64,000 nt of DNA from assembly GCA_034086685.1 (NCBI GenBank), contig JAXDZY010000020.1:1-64000 (forward strand). Direction: 5' to 3'. Source of the stretch: TWA4 sp034086685. GTDB lineage: Bacteria > Bacillota > Clostridia > Lachnospirales > Lachnospiraceae. This document shows, piece by piece, positions 44,129 to 53,212 of this stretch (positions within the stretch are counted from its first letter, which is position 1; every line of letters starts with the position of its first letter). The notes under the pieces were generated by a model, which saw nothing but the letters and a program-made list of their open reading frames with translations, did not search any database and was not told the DNA's origin. The position numbers were made by a program, and so were the translations under genes.

Positions 44129-44983
44129 TTATTTAACCGCCCCTGCTACAACACCATTCATGATCCATTTCTGGCAGACAAGATATACCAGCAGAACCGG
44201 TGCAAGAACCAGCAGATAAGAAGCAAATGCCAGGTTGTAATCCACAGAGAACTGACTCTTGAATACGTACTGAGCCAGCTGCAGAGTCTGCTGCTTTGCA
44301 TCACTTAAAAGTACCAGCGGCATGGTAAAATCATTCCACGTCCACATGAAAGACAGAATCGCCACCGTCGCCGTAGTTGGTTTCAGAACCGGGAAAATAA
44401 TTTTCCAGAAAGTCTGGAACGGATTGGCACCGTCAATTTTGGCAGCCTCATCCAGTGCCTCCGGAATCGATTTAACTGCTCCGCAATACAGAAATGTGTT
44501 CATGGGCAACCCGAAAATAATATAAAGAAATGTAATTCCGTAAATATTATCCAAATGGAAAGTATTTGCCTGAACAACCAGCGGCAGCATGATTACACTG
44601 AACGGAATAAACATGGCACTGATCAGATAGTAATACATGAAATTGAAAAATTTCGATTTTTTCCGGTTTCTGGTGATGGCATATGCCACAAAAGAATTTG
44701 TAATCAGTGTAAAGAACAGATTAACCACCGTAATGAATGCCGTATTAAAAAATTTTCTGGGGAAATCCGTCAGATTCCATGCGTCCACAAAATTCTGAAG
44801 TCTGAGCTTTTTCGGCAGTGCCAGAACATTTCCCATGTCAGAAGGATCCTTGATAGCAATCATCACCGTCATATATAACGGCAGAACAATGAGCAGAAGT
44901 ACTCCGATAATCAGTAAAACAGTCACAGGCCAGTTATAACGCTCTTTTCCGCTTTTTCCGCCGGCTTCTGATAATTTTTTCAT
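44129..44983 (-). CDS. carbohydrate ABC transporter permease (MalG-like)
   Basis: A 284-residue permease with six membrane segments and the EAA-type loop EALDEAAKIDGANPFQTFWKI that contacts the ATPase. It resembles MalG-type permeases. It pairs with the MalF-like protein, whose gene overlaps it by 4 nt, and with the lipoprotein binding protein upstream. No ATPase gene is in the operon, so a shared MsmX-type ATPase encoded elsewhere is likely. Confidence 0.92.
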   Translation of the reverse strand: MKKLSEAGGKSGKERYNWPVTVLLIIGVLLLIVLPLYMTVMIAIKDPSDMGNVLALPKKLRLQNFVDAWNLTDFPRKFFNTAFITVVNLFFTLITNSFVAYAITRNRKKSKFFNFMYYYLISAMFIPFSVIMLPLVVQANTFHLDNIYGITFLYIIFGLPMNTFLYCGAVKSIPEALDEAAKIDGANPFQTFWKIIFPVLKPTTATVAILSFMWTWNDFTMPLVLLSDAKQQTLQLAQYVFKSQFSVDYNLAFASYLLVLAPVLLVYLVCQKWIMNGVVAGAVK

Positions 44984-45858
44984 CCCAATTTCTCCTCCCG
45001 TTTTTCAAGAACACGCAGCTGGAATATGGATACAGCTACTACAACCAGGAACAATACCACTGCATTGGCAGACTGGTAGGCAAACTGCCCTCCTCCGAAT
45101 CCCTTTTTGTAAATCAGAACGGCAATGGATGTGGTAGTGGTTCCGGGGCCGCCATCCGTCATGGCCATGATCTGATCGTAAACCATCAGATAACCTTTTG
45201 CCGATAATACCATATTGACCGTAAAGGACGGCGCAAGAAGCGGGAATGTGATCCTGCTGAAGCGCTTGAAGCCTGTTGCGCCATCCAGATCGGCAGCTTC
45301 ATAAACATCCGTGTCAATAGACTGAAGTCCTGCAATATAGATCAGTGTGTTAAACGGACAGGAACTCCAGACAGTTACAACGATGATTCCCCACATGGCA
45401 TATTCCGTACCCAGAATATTGGTGGAAAGAGAGGCAATCCCCAGTGCCTTGCCCACAACCGGCACCAGATTTGCAAAAATATAATTGAAAATAAAACCTA
45501 CAATCAGGCTTCCCAGCATATACGGCAGGAAATAACATGCCTTCAGCGTATTTTTAAATTTAATTTTAGCATTTAAAGCACAGGCCAGAATCAGGCTGAA
45601 AATATTCACCAGAATCGTAGTAATCACGGCAAATTTGGCTGTGAAAATATATGCCGATTTCGTATCCGTATCCACAAACATATGCAGATAATTGCGAAGC
45701 CCTACAAAATTCCACTCTCCGTATCCTTTCCAGTCCGTAAAACTGTAAAAAACGCCACGCAGGAACGGAATCGTATGGAAGGTAAAAAAGAGAACCGCCA
45801 TGGCACCCACAACAACATAAAATACAGGATCTACTTTCTGCTGTTTTTTCCGTTTCAT
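44980..45858 (-). CDS. carbohydrate ABC transporter permease (MalF-like)
   Basis: A 292-residue permease with six membrane segments and the conserved loop DTDVYEAADLDGATGFKRFSRITFP. It is the MalF-type partner of the downstream MalG-like permease (ATGA-type overlap). Residues 210–260 include the typical SAKGYLMVYDQIMAMTDGGPG segment. It is preceded by the substrate-binding protein gene (45 bp gap), completing the importer apart from the ATPase. Confidence 0.92.
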   Translation of the reverse strand: MKRKKQQKVDPVFYVVVGAMAVLFFTFHTIPFLRGVFYSFTDWKGYGEWNFVGLRNYLHMFVDTDTKSAYIFTAKFAVITTILVNIFSLILACALNAKIKFKNTLKACYFLPYMLGSLIVGFIFNYIFANLVPVVGKALGIASLSTNILGTEYAMWGIIVVTVWSSCPFNTLIYIAGLQSIDTDVYEAADLDGATGFKRFSRITFPLLAPSFTVNMVLSAKGYLMVYDQIMAMTDGGPGTTTTSIAVLIYKKGFGGGQFAYQSANAVVLFLVVVAVSIFQLRVLEKREEKLG

Positions 45859-45903
45859 TTTCTCTCCCCCTTATCGGAAATTGAAATCACAAACTGTCTG
45901 TCA

Positions 45904-47172
45904 TTAGTCTACATTTGCAATATCATATTTTTCATCAAGAGCAGCAAGAAAATCGGAAACATTCTGCTGATTGTCCTTACCGTTTACATAATTCATGGAG
46001 AATTCGGAAAGTGCAGCCGCCAGATCAAAGCCGTTGGGATAATAATGATCCGGGAAGTTTGCAACCTTGCCGTTTGAAATATCCGCCATAACACCTGCTA
46101 CTGTAGGATTGGACTGTTCCACACCTTTAACAGCGGAAAATGCAAACTGATCATCAATATAAGCCTGTGCATTCTCCTTTTCCATCATAAATGCCACGAA
46201 TTCTTTTGCAGCTTCCACATTTTCAGAGGTGGAGCATACTCCCAGAAGCACGTCAACACCGGATGTTACATAGTTTCTGGACTCGTCATTGGATGCAGGA
46301 AATGCAAACATATCCACATTAAAGTCTGCATTGGCTGCCATGAACTGGTTGATTGCCCAGTTTCCGTTGATCATCATGCATGCCTCTCCGCCAGCAAATG
46401 CTTTATTGCCGTCATCATAGGTGGTTCCCATAAAATCTTCCTGTGCATGGGAAAGAAGTTCCAGGTATTTCTCTGCGATTTCCTCATGGGTTCCGGCAAA
46501 TGATGTATTTCCCGCTCTCCGGTCATCTGTGAAATTCTCCGGCTGGAGATCCGGTGCCATGCTGTTCCATGGACAGTTGCAGGTCCATGAATCCTTAAAA
46601 GTAAAGAGGAAAGGGGTCTCCCCGGCTGCCTCAATCTTTCCGATCACATCCATGAACTCATCCCATGTTTTCGGAACCTCCAGTCCAAGTTCTTCAAATT
46701 TGTCCACATTGTACAGAACACCCGAAGCATTGGTGGCATAGGGTACGCCTGTTACAACCTCTTCTTTATCTTTATTCACGTCATAGACCATCTGAAGGTA
46801 AGCATCCTGAACTCCGGAAATATATTCCTCATTTCCCAGATCCTCCAGTACGCCCGCACTCTGGATTTCCGTATAATTATTATCACCGCCCATGGCAATA
46901 ATATCAGGCAGATCATTTTTGGCAAGTCTTGTTTTCAACACAGTACCTGCATCTGCCGGTGCATTGATTACTACTTTCACATCCTCATGGCTTTCATTGA
47001 ACTTATCCACCAGAGTCTGGAGAATTTCCTTGTTTTCCGCTTTGGAAGAAAAAAGTTCAAGCTCTGTTGTGCTGCTCTTTTCCGAACCGCATCCTGTCAT
47101 TGTACACATTGCTGCAGCAGCTGTAAGCACGCAGCACCCTGCTAAAATACTTCTTCTGATTAAATTTTTCAT
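45904..47172 (-). CDS. extracellular carbohydrate-binding lipoprotein of ABC importer (family 1)
   Basis: A 422-residue lipoprotein. The signal peptide ends in a lipobox (TMTGC, Cys about residue 28). A solute-binding domain follows, with ELFSSKAENKEILQTLVDKFNE and GVPYATNASGVLYNVDKFEELG. Motif order fits the maltose/multiple-sugar binding family. It captures an oligosaccharide outside the membrane for the MalF/MalG-like permeases. It is the first gene of the alpha-glucoside operon, about 140 bp upstream of which lie LacI-type operator sequences. The sugar is not fixed by sequence, but the linked alpha-glucosidase points to alpha-glucosides. Confidence 0.92.
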   Translation of the reverse strand: MKNLIRRSILAGCCVLTAAAAMCTMTGCGSEKSSTTELELFSSKAENKEILQTLVDKFNESHEDVKVVINAPADAGTVLKTRLAKNDLPDIIAMGGDNNYTEIQSAGVLEDLGNEEYISGVQDAYLQMVYDVNKDKEEVVTGVPYATNASGVLYNVDKFEELGLEVPKTWDEFMDVIGKIEAAGETPFLFTFKDSWTCNCPWNSMAPDLQPENFTDDRRAGNTSFAGTHEEIAEKYLELLSHAQEDFMGTTYDDGNKAFAGGEACMMINGNWAINQFMAANADFNVDMFAFPASNDESRNYVTSGVDVLLGVCSTSENVEAAKEFVAFMMEKENAQAYIDDQFAFSAVKGVEQSNPTVAGVMADISNGKVANFPDHYYPNGFDLAAALSEFSMNYVNGKDNQQNVSDFLAALDEKYDIANVD

Positions 47173-47310
47173 AAAAAACGGCCTCCTGTTCCATTTTTCA
47201 TTTTCCGCAAACCATCTCCGGCTGACGGATCCAGTGAATCGTTATGTGATATAAGGCCGCTGCGCAACAAACCTTTTCGGTAATCAAATCATAACACAAA
47301 TGGAGAGACC

Positions 47311-47338
47311 GTTTCAAAACGTTTCTTACGAAACTATA
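47311..47338 (-). promoter_or_regulatory. LacI-family operator(s) and -10 box of the alpha-glucoside operon
   Basis: GTTTCAAAACGTTTC (47311–47325) and GTTTCTTACGAAAC (47321–47334) overlap and both show the GTTTC/GAAAC half-sites and AAACGTTT-type core of LacI-family operators. A TATAGT box (47338–47333 on the minus strand) overlaps their start. Repressor bound here would block initiation of the binding-protein gene. A second regulator (CcpA-type) could use a similar site. Confidence 0.6.
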
Positions 47339-47382
47339 ATTTTAACCAAAGTTTTTATTCATTTGTATACATAGTGCACAAA

Positions 47383-48462
47383 TCATCTCTTTGCAGTCAA
47401 TGCCCCTTTCCTTTCTGCACTTTGTTCACAGTTCTTCGCTTTATCTTTTACCCGGACATCCTTCACAGAATCCCGTCTGACCAGACTGACAGGATTTTTA
47501 TTGTCAAATTTTTCAATGGGAACATTATTGATCATTTTCATCAGAAGGCTCATGCTGAGTGCCGCTTTCTCACCGATATCCTGATGAACAGTGGTAAGCC
47601 TTGGCCTGAACATATCCGCATAAATACAGTCATCAAATCCCGTAATGGAAATGTGATCCGGGACAGTAATTCCCCTGTCCTGAAAGAAATTAATTGCTTC
47701 TATCGCCGTAAAATCCGCAGAAAAAGCAAGAGCTCCCGCTTTCAGGAAGGAAGGCAGCATCTTTTCATAAAATTTTTCACGCAGTCGGGGTTCACCCGGA
47801 ATGACAATGTAACGTGATTTGCTGCAAAAACCGCCTTTGCTCTCCATCCCGTGCCGAAAACCCAGCCAACGGTAATAATCGCTGTCCACCGTTGTCTCTG
47901 CCAGAAAAAGAGCCCGGGGAAAGCCGCTTTCCAGAAGATAAGTTCCAATCTGCTCTCCTCCTGAATAATCATTGATTCCAACATTGACAAAACCATAGCT
48001 TCCCTCCGGATAGGCATCCACCAAAACCATATGCTTATTCAGTTTTTTATGCAGCGCATTATATTTTTTCTCAGTGAATCCCAGAATGATCAGTCCGTCG
48101 ATATTCCACCGGGAAGCAATATTCGTAATTTTACGAACATCATCCCCATTGATCAGCATCACATAATACCCGTTTTTTTCTGCCTCCTGCTCCACTCTGG
48201 CAAGGAACTCACCGATAAAGGAATCCTGCAGAGCATGCACTCCATGGGCCACACTGAACCCCATAACCACACCGATAATCTTTGAAGACTTTTCTGCAAA
48301 TACCTGCGGCATTTCATTGGGAACATATCCTTCCTCATTCAGAATATCAGAAATTTTCTGCAATGTTTCTTTTGATACTTTTTTAGTATTTCCATGCAGC
48401 ACATTCGATACAGTGGTACGGCTTACTCCCGCCCGGTCCGCAATATCCTGAATTCTCAGCAT
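47383..48462 (-). CDS. LacI-family transcriptional regulator
   Basis: The 359-residue regulator has an N-terminal helix-turn-helix (LRIQDIADRAGVSRTTVSNVLHG) and a periplasmic-binding-protein-like ligand domain (about 60–335). The C-terminus has a highly charged tail. It probably represses the importer and alpha-glucosidase genes that follow on the same strand, as operator-like sequences lie in the 210-bp gap. The ATG at 48462 follows AAGGAG at 8 nt; the GTG at 48471 overlaps that site. Confidence 0.9.
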   Translation of the reverse strand: MLRIQDIADRAGVSRTTVSNVLHGNTKKVSKETLQKISDILNEEGYVPNEMPQVFAEKSSKIIGVVMGFSVAHGVHALQDSFIGEFLARVEQEAEKNGYYVMLINGDDVRKITNIASRWNIDGLIILGFTEKKYNALHKKLNKHMVLVDAYPEGSYGFVNVGINDYSGGEQIGTYLLESGFPRALFLAETTVDSDYYRWLGFRHGMESKGGFCSKSRYIVIPGEPRLREKFYEKMLPSFLKAGALAFSADFTAIEAINFFQDRGITVPDHISITGFDDCIYADMFRPRLTTVHQDIGEKAALSMSLLMKMINNVPIEKFDNKNPVSLVRRDSVKDVRVKDKAKNCEQSAERKGALTAKR

Positions 48463-48571
48463 TCTTATCACTCCTTTAACACACCATTTTCTGCAACCCC
48501 GTTTGATCCGAAAGCTTTTATATCTCCCGGGTGGCGGTACGGTTAATGATATGATACAATAATTCCATAAT

Positions 48572-48620
48572 TTTTTAAATAACAGACTTTTAAATAACAG
48601 ACTTTTAAATAACCGTTTTA
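48572..48620. repeat. 15-bp tandem direct repeat upstream of the DUF2284 gene
   Basis: TTTTAAATAACAGAC occurs twice in a row and a third partial copy (TTTTAAATAAC) follows, about 25 bp before the start codon. AT-rich repeats at this place could be regulatory or slip. Confidence 0.8.
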
Positions 48621-48645
48621 AAAACAGCAGAAAGGATTTTCCGCC

Positions 48646-49224
48646 ATGAATACAGATCTCAATACAGTCTCAGGCACCGGTGTGACTCCCGGCATCAATA
48701 TGCAGGAAACCATCGAATCCCTGATTTCCGAATATCCCATCTGTGAATACTGTTTCGGCAGCACCGCACAGATTCCGTTTTCCGATAAAGTTTTTACCAT
48801 ATGTGAAACCGACTGCAAACGGTATAAACACTGCTGGGCCTGTCCTCCACATGCAGGCAGCATTGAAGACAATATTGCCAGATGCCACGCCTATAACAAT
48901 TTCTTTCTTTTTTCCACAGTTCATGAAGTAGCCGATGCCTGGAATGTGGATGCCTGTCTGGAAGCAAAAAAGGAACATGAAACCCTGTCAAGAGAACTCC
49001 GTTCCCGGTTGCTTCTCTTAAATCCCTGTATTTACATGCTCTCAACCGGCTGTTCCATCTGTGACGTATGCGGCTGCCCGGATGAACCCTGCCGCCACCC
49101 CGAAGAACGGTTGTATTCCTCGGAAAGCCATGGAATCGTACTCATGCAGCTGGTGGAAGAAATGGGACTCTGCTTCAATTACGGAGGAGAGACCGCCGTC
49201 TATTTCAGCATGGTACTGTTCTGA
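48646..49224 (+). CDS. DUF2284 domain-containing protein (cysteine-rich, metal-binding)
   Basis: The 192-residue protein has about 15 cysteines. Clusters CEYCF, CETDCKRYKHCWACPP and CSICDVCGCPDEPC are typical of DUF2284, a family thought to bind metal or iron–sulphur clusters. No enzymatic role is proven. It stands alone, divergent from the LacI regulator gene, preceded by a tandem repeat. The AAGGA site is moderate. Confidence 0.8.
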   Translation: MNTDLNTVSGTGVTPGINMQETIESLISEYPICEYCFGSTAQIPFSDKVFTICETDCKRYKHCWACPPHAGSIEDNIARCHAYNNFFLFSTVHEVADAWNVDACLEAKKEHETLSRELRSRLLLLNPCIYMLSTGCSICDVCGCPDEPCRHPEERLYSSESHGIVLMQLVEEMGLCFNYGGETAVYFSMVLF

Positions 49225-49508
49225 AAACATCTTTCTGAATTACATTTTCCGCAAATAAATTGTTAAATAAGCACCTGTTTTATCAGGCATGTTTTTACTT
49301 TTTTTGCACGAAATTCTGCACTCAAAATTACTCAAAATATATTGATACTGCACAACAATGAACTATATTTTCTTGAACCTTTACTGTTTTTTTACGCCTG
49401 TGTTCTTTATAAAGAACATGACCGCGGCAACAAAATTATCATAAAACAGATTGAAAATCGCTTTTTTCATGATAAAACGTAGAAAATCGCAAATTTAAAT
49501 CCAGCTTA

Positions 49509-49537
49509 TTGACACTCTGACCGAACCGACGTATAAT
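49509..49537 (+). promoter_or_regulatory. perfect sigma-A consensus promoter
   Basis: TTGACA (49509–49514) and TATAAT (49532–49537) are spaced by exactly 17 bp. It is 74 bp before the start codon of the 90-residue gene. A 12-bp palindrome (AACGTTAACGTT, 49555–49566) and a GTTAAC site lie just behind the predicted start site, suggesting repression. A small hairpin (GCAGGC…GCCTGC, about 49575–49590) begins the leader. Confidence 0.85.
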
Positions 49538-49610
49538 CCAATCGTTAACAAATTAACGTTAACGTTTTGTCATGCAGGCTATATGCCTGCGTTTGAAAAA
49601 GGAGATTTTT

Positions 49611-49883
49611 ATGAAAAAAAACACCAGCACACTTTATGATTCTGTAACAAATGACCGTGTTCTCAGCAGTACAATTGAAGACTTTCTGATTACCGAAGGC
49701 GTAAAAGGCCCTACTGTTACCATCAGCATGGTAATCGAATTACTGAAGATTATCCGCGGCAGACTGGAGCTCGGACAGGAAATCACCATGGAAAAGACCG
49801 GTACTGTCCTGACTTCCGGAAATTTTGCCGAATATCTGAAAGCACACTTCTCCGAATATATTTACAGTGAAGTTCTGAACTGA
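49611..49883 (+). CDS. uncharacterised 90-residue protein behind a perfect promoter
   Basis: I do not recognise a family. The sequence is soluble and mixed: an N-terminal helix region (about 15–30), a hydrophobic stretch (VTISMVIELLKIIRGRLELG) and a C-terminal aromatic part (EYLKAHFSEYIYSEVLN). AAGGAG lies 8 nt before the ATG. It has a consensus promoter with an operator-like palindrome and its own terminator, so it should be strongly but conditionally expressed. Neighbours give no clue. Confidence 0.7.
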   Translation: MKKNTSTLYDSVTNDRVLSSTIEDFLITEGVKGPTVTISMVIELLKIIRGRLELGQEITMEKTGTVLTSGNFAEYLKAHFSEYIYSEVLN

Positions 49884-49931
49884 TTTTCAGTTAATCGGAA
49901 TCCGACAGCTTTATATCATTTTCTATATACC

Positions 49932-49971
49932 AAAAGGTGAAAACCCGCCGTCAGGCTGATTTTCACCTTTT
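49932..49971. terminator. bidirectional rho-independent terminator
   Basis: AAAGGTGAAAA pairs with TTTTCACCTTT around a 16-nt loop, between the 90-residue gene and the convergent LRR gene. A- and T-rich flanks suit both directions. Confidence 0.85.
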
Positions 49972-49984
49972 CCTGTTATATCTT

Positions 49985-51649
49985 TCAGTTAACCGATATA
50001 TTTTTTGAGGAGCTCCAGCCGGAATAGTATTTTGCACCGGAAACATTTTTAAAAGAACGGATCCTTACATAATATTTTTTCTGCTTTTTCAGTCCGGAAA
50101 GCACCGCAGAAACAGTACTGTTTTTCGATACCGTAAACGTTTTGGCTTTGATAAATCCGCTGTTTGTCGAATACTGGATCTGGTAACCCGTGGCTTTTGA
50201 ATTTTTATCCCATTTTACCATCAGCTTTCCTGAACGGACATTCCTTAGAGATGAAATTGAAGGAGTTCTCAGGCGGACAATAGTCTTTCCATTTCTGTCA
50301 TAATCAGTGGTAAAATACTTTCCGTCAGAACTTATTCCGCGGACCGTATAACGGTAGGCAATACCGTTTTCAGCCGTTTTATCCGTAAATGAGGAAGACT
50401 CTGTGCTGCCGATCCGGGTCCAGCTTTCCGAGCCCGTTTTCCTGTATACACGATACCCGGTAATCCCTTCGATCCCGGTCCATTTGATCCTGACACCGCC
50501 GGCTCCATTGATGAGAGAACTTATCTTCGGAACTCTGCCATGTTCCAGCGATTGAAAAATAATATTATTTTTCTTCGCATATGTTTCCGCCGCAGTTCCC
50601 GAATACCCCCTGATTACGAAACCGGGGACAGTATCATAATCGTAAAAATCATAATTATCATAAATGATATAGCCCAGAGCGTTATCACCAATAGCCTCAA
50701 CACTCCCCGGTACAGTAATTTCCATCAAACTGTCACAATTGATAAAAGCACAGACTCCAATAGAGGAGGTTTTACTGCCCAGCGAAACACTGCTCAGACT
50801 TTTGCAGCCGTAAAATGCTTTGTCCGGAATCGCAGTGATACTGTCAGGCAATACAATCTGCTTCAGCTGTGTACACTGCCGGAAACAGTTATCGCCAAAT
50901 TCAATTACACCATCCTGTATCGCAGCACTCTGCAGTCTGCTGCAGCCGCTGAATGCACCGGATCCGATACTGCGCACACTGGAAGGAATGACAACATCTG
51001 TCACCAGAGAACTGTAAAATGCTCTGGCCTGAATAAATTCCGTTCCTTCCGGAACCGTATAGCTTCCGCTCCGACCGGAAGGATAGATCAGAAGTGTATC
51101 CTGATCCGCATTAAAAAGCACGCCGTCAATTGAGCTGTACATGGGATTGCCGCTTTCTGCCACTATACGCTCCAGTCCGTCACCGCCGATATCTCTCCCT
51201 TCAAAGGACACAACACTTTTCGGAATGGTAATCTCTTTCAGAGCCATGCAGCCGCAGAATGCATCCCTGCCGATATATGTCACAGTATCAGAGATGTGGA
51301 CGCCTGTCAGATCCGAACAGTTCCAGAAAGCTCCGATACCGATACCGGTTACCCCCTCTTCGATCCACACAGTTCTGATTTTAAAACCGCTCCAGGGAAT
51401 CCCCTCATACACAGCATCGTCATTATAATCATCATATAAAAGCTCTGCATCCTCCATGTCACCGCTGCCGGAAATAGTCAGCGTCTCCGTACTGCTTTCA
51501 TAAAACCATTCCACATCGCCGTATGTCCCGGAAACAGCCTCACCATTTTGCATATCATTACCTGATGCCAAAACAGTCAGCGGAAGAAAATTCAGAATCA
51601 TGGCAGCAGCCAGAAACCAGAAAAACTGTTTTTTCCCGGATAGTCTCAT
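49985..51649 (-). CDS. secreted leucine-rich-repeat protein with fibronectin type III domains
   Basis: A 554-residue exported protein. The signal peptide (about 1–30) ends VLASG. BspA-type LRR_5 repeats (about 60–360) show units such as CSDLTGVHISDTVTYIGRDAF, FSGCSRLQSAAI, CTQLKQIVLPDSITAIPDKAF and CKSLSSVSLG. Two FN3-like domains (about 375–465 and 470–554) end the protein. No LPXTG motif or membrane anchor is seen at the C-terminus, so it is secreted or wall-associated noncovalently. Such proteins bind host or bacterial surfaces. The start at 51649 has AGGAGG 7 nt upstream. Confidence 0.87.
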   Translation of the reverse strand: MRLSGKKQFFWFLAAAMILNFLPLTVLASGNDMQNGEAVSGTYGDVEWFYESSTETLTISGSGDMEDAELLYDDYNDDAVYEGIPWSGFKIRTVWIEEGVTGIGIGAFWNCSDLTGVHISDTVTYIGRDAFCGCMALKEITIPKSVVSFEGRDIGGDGLERIVAESGNPMYSSIDGVLFNADQDTLLIYPSGRSGSYTVPEGTEFIQARAFYSSLVTDVVIPSSVRSIGSGAFSGCSRLQSAAIQDGVIEFGDNCFRQCTQLKQIVLPDSITAIPDKAFYGCKSLSSVSLGSKTSSIGVCAFINCDSLMEITVPGSVEAIGDNALGYIIYDNYDFYDYDTVPGFVIRGYSGTAAETYAKKNNIIFQSLEHGRVPKISSLINGAGGVRIKWTGIEGITGYRVYRKTGSESWTRIGSTESSSFTDKTAENGIAYRYTVRGISSDGKYFTTDYDRNGKTIVRLRTPSISSLRNVRSGKLMVKWDKNSKATGYQIQYSTNSGFIKAKTFTVSKNSTVSAVLSGLKKQKKYYVRIRSFKNVSGAKYYSGWSSSKNISVN

Positions 51650-51745
51650 CCGCACCCCTCCTTGTCATTTTGTTTGTAATTCAACTATTCTTCCCGGTTT
51701 TTATGTAAGGTTTGTAACAGTTCCATGCCTTTCCTTTCCCTGCAT

Positions 51746-53200
51746 CTACCGATTGCGTTTCAGCAGCTGCCTGCAGGCCGACGGATGGAACAGAAGCAGC
51801 AGAGGGAACAGTTCCAGACGGCCGGCCAGCATGTCAAACATGAGGACATACCTGGACAGGAGGGAAAATCCGGCAAAATTCTCCGAGGGTCCTGCCATCT
51901 CCATGCCCGGTCCGATATTGTTCAGACAGGCCAGCACACCGGTAAAATTGCTCACCATATCCATGCCGTCGAAGGATACCAGCAGAATAGAGAAAGCAAA
52001 CAGAATCATGAATGTAATAAAGAATACATTTACCGACCGCACCACTTCGTGCTCCACCGGTTTTCCTTCGAACCGGATCTTGCGGATGCTTTTGGGGTAC
52101 ATATAGGAATTCATTTCCTTTTTCATGGTTTTCAGCAGGATCACGATACGGGAAACTTTGATGCCGCCGCCGGTACTGCCTGCGCAGGCTCCCACAAACA
52201 TGAGAAGCACCAGAAGTGTTTTGGACGTAACCGGCCATATATCATAGTCCACCGTGGAAAAGCCGGTGGAGGTCATCAGAGACGATACCTGGAAAAAGGC
52301 GTCTCTGACCGTGTGTCCCGATCCCAGTCCGCACTGCCATACATTCCATGCTATTACTGCCGTTACTGAAAACATGATCAGAAAATAAAATCTTACTTCC
52401 TCCATGGAAAAGGCCTTTTTCCATTTACGGTACAATATGAAATAATAGGCATTGAAATTCACTCCGAACAATGCCATAAACACTGCTACCAGCCACTGAA
52501 TATACGGTGAATATCCCGCAATACTGTCGTTTTTAATGCCGAAGCCGCCGGTTCCGGCCGTACCGAATGATATTGTAACGGCATCAAACAGCGGTGCTCC
52601 TCCAAACAGCATCAGAATGATCTGGGCAATGGTCAGCCCTATGTAAATATAGTAAAGAATTCTCGCCGTATATCGTACCTTGGGAACCAGCTTTCCCACG
52701 GAAGGACCCGGGCTTTCCGCTTTCATCAGATTCATATTGGAGCCGCCGCTCATGGGAACAACCGCCAGCAGGAAAACCAGTACGCCCATTCCCCCGATCC
52801 AGTGTGTGAAGCTGCGCCAGAACAGAATACTTCGGGGCAGTATCTCCACATCCGCAAGAATCGTGGCTCCGGTGGTGGTAAAGCCGGAAATCGTCTCAAA
52901 AAGAGCGTCTGTAAAAGAAGGGATCGAACCGCTCAATATGAAGGGAAGGCAGCCGAAAAGACTCATGACGATCCAGCTCAATGCCGTGGCAATGCAGCCC
53001 TCTTTCAGATAAAAAACGGTATTTTCCGGCCTTTTGTATGTCAGAAGCAGACCGGCTGCCGTACACAGCAGTATAACGATCAGAAAAGAAAATCCTGCCT
53101 TTTCCTGATAAAGAACCGCCACAAAACAGGGCAGCATCATCAGAACAGCTTCAATTCTCAGGACCCGGCCCAGAATATAAAAAATCATTGATCTGTTCAT
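51746..53200 (-). CDS. trkH: TrkH-family potassium uptake protein
   Basis: A 484-residue membrane protein with about ten hydrophobic segments. The K+ selectivity-filter loops include ETISGFTTTGATI, SFGTAGTGGFGI, SLMTSTGFSTVDYD and NNIGPG, each with the conserved glycine. It forms the channel-like subunit of a K+ transporter. The trkA gene lies 12 bp upstream on the same strand, supplying the regulatory subunit. The ribosome binding site is GGAGG-like inside the intergenic gap. Confidence 0.93.
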   Translation of the reverse strand: MNRSMIFYILGRVLRIEAVLMMLPCFVAVLYQEKAGFSFLIVILLCTAAGLLLTYKRPENTVFYLKEGCIATALSWIVMSLFGCLPFILSGSIPSFTDALFETISGFTTTGATILADVEILPRSILFWRSFTHWIGGMGVLVFLLAVVPMSGGSNMNLMKAESPGPSVGKLVPKVRYTARILYYIYIGLTIAQIILMLFGGAPLFDAVTISFGTAGTGGFGIKNDSIAGYSPYIQWLVAVFMALFGVNFNAYYFILYRKWKKAFSMEEVRFYFLIMFSVTAVIAWNVWQCGLGSGHTVRDAFFQVSSLMTSTGFSTVDYDIWPVTSKTLLVLLMFVGACAGSTGGGIKVSRIVILLKTMKKEMNSYMYPKSIRKIRFEGKPVEHEVVRSVNVFFITFMILFAFSILLVSFDGMDMVSNFTGVLACLNNIGPGMEMAGPSENFAGFSLLSRYVLMFDMLAGRLELFPLLLLFHPSACRQLLKRNR

Positions 53201-53212
53201 TTACAGCCTCCA

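Noticed and set aside
49225..49500. Gap after the DUF2284 gene, checked for an RNA gene or riboswitch
   Set aside because: Only AT-rich sequence, a weak CCTG…CAGG hairpin and a GAAAATCGC direct repeat were seen, with no recognisable structured RNA.
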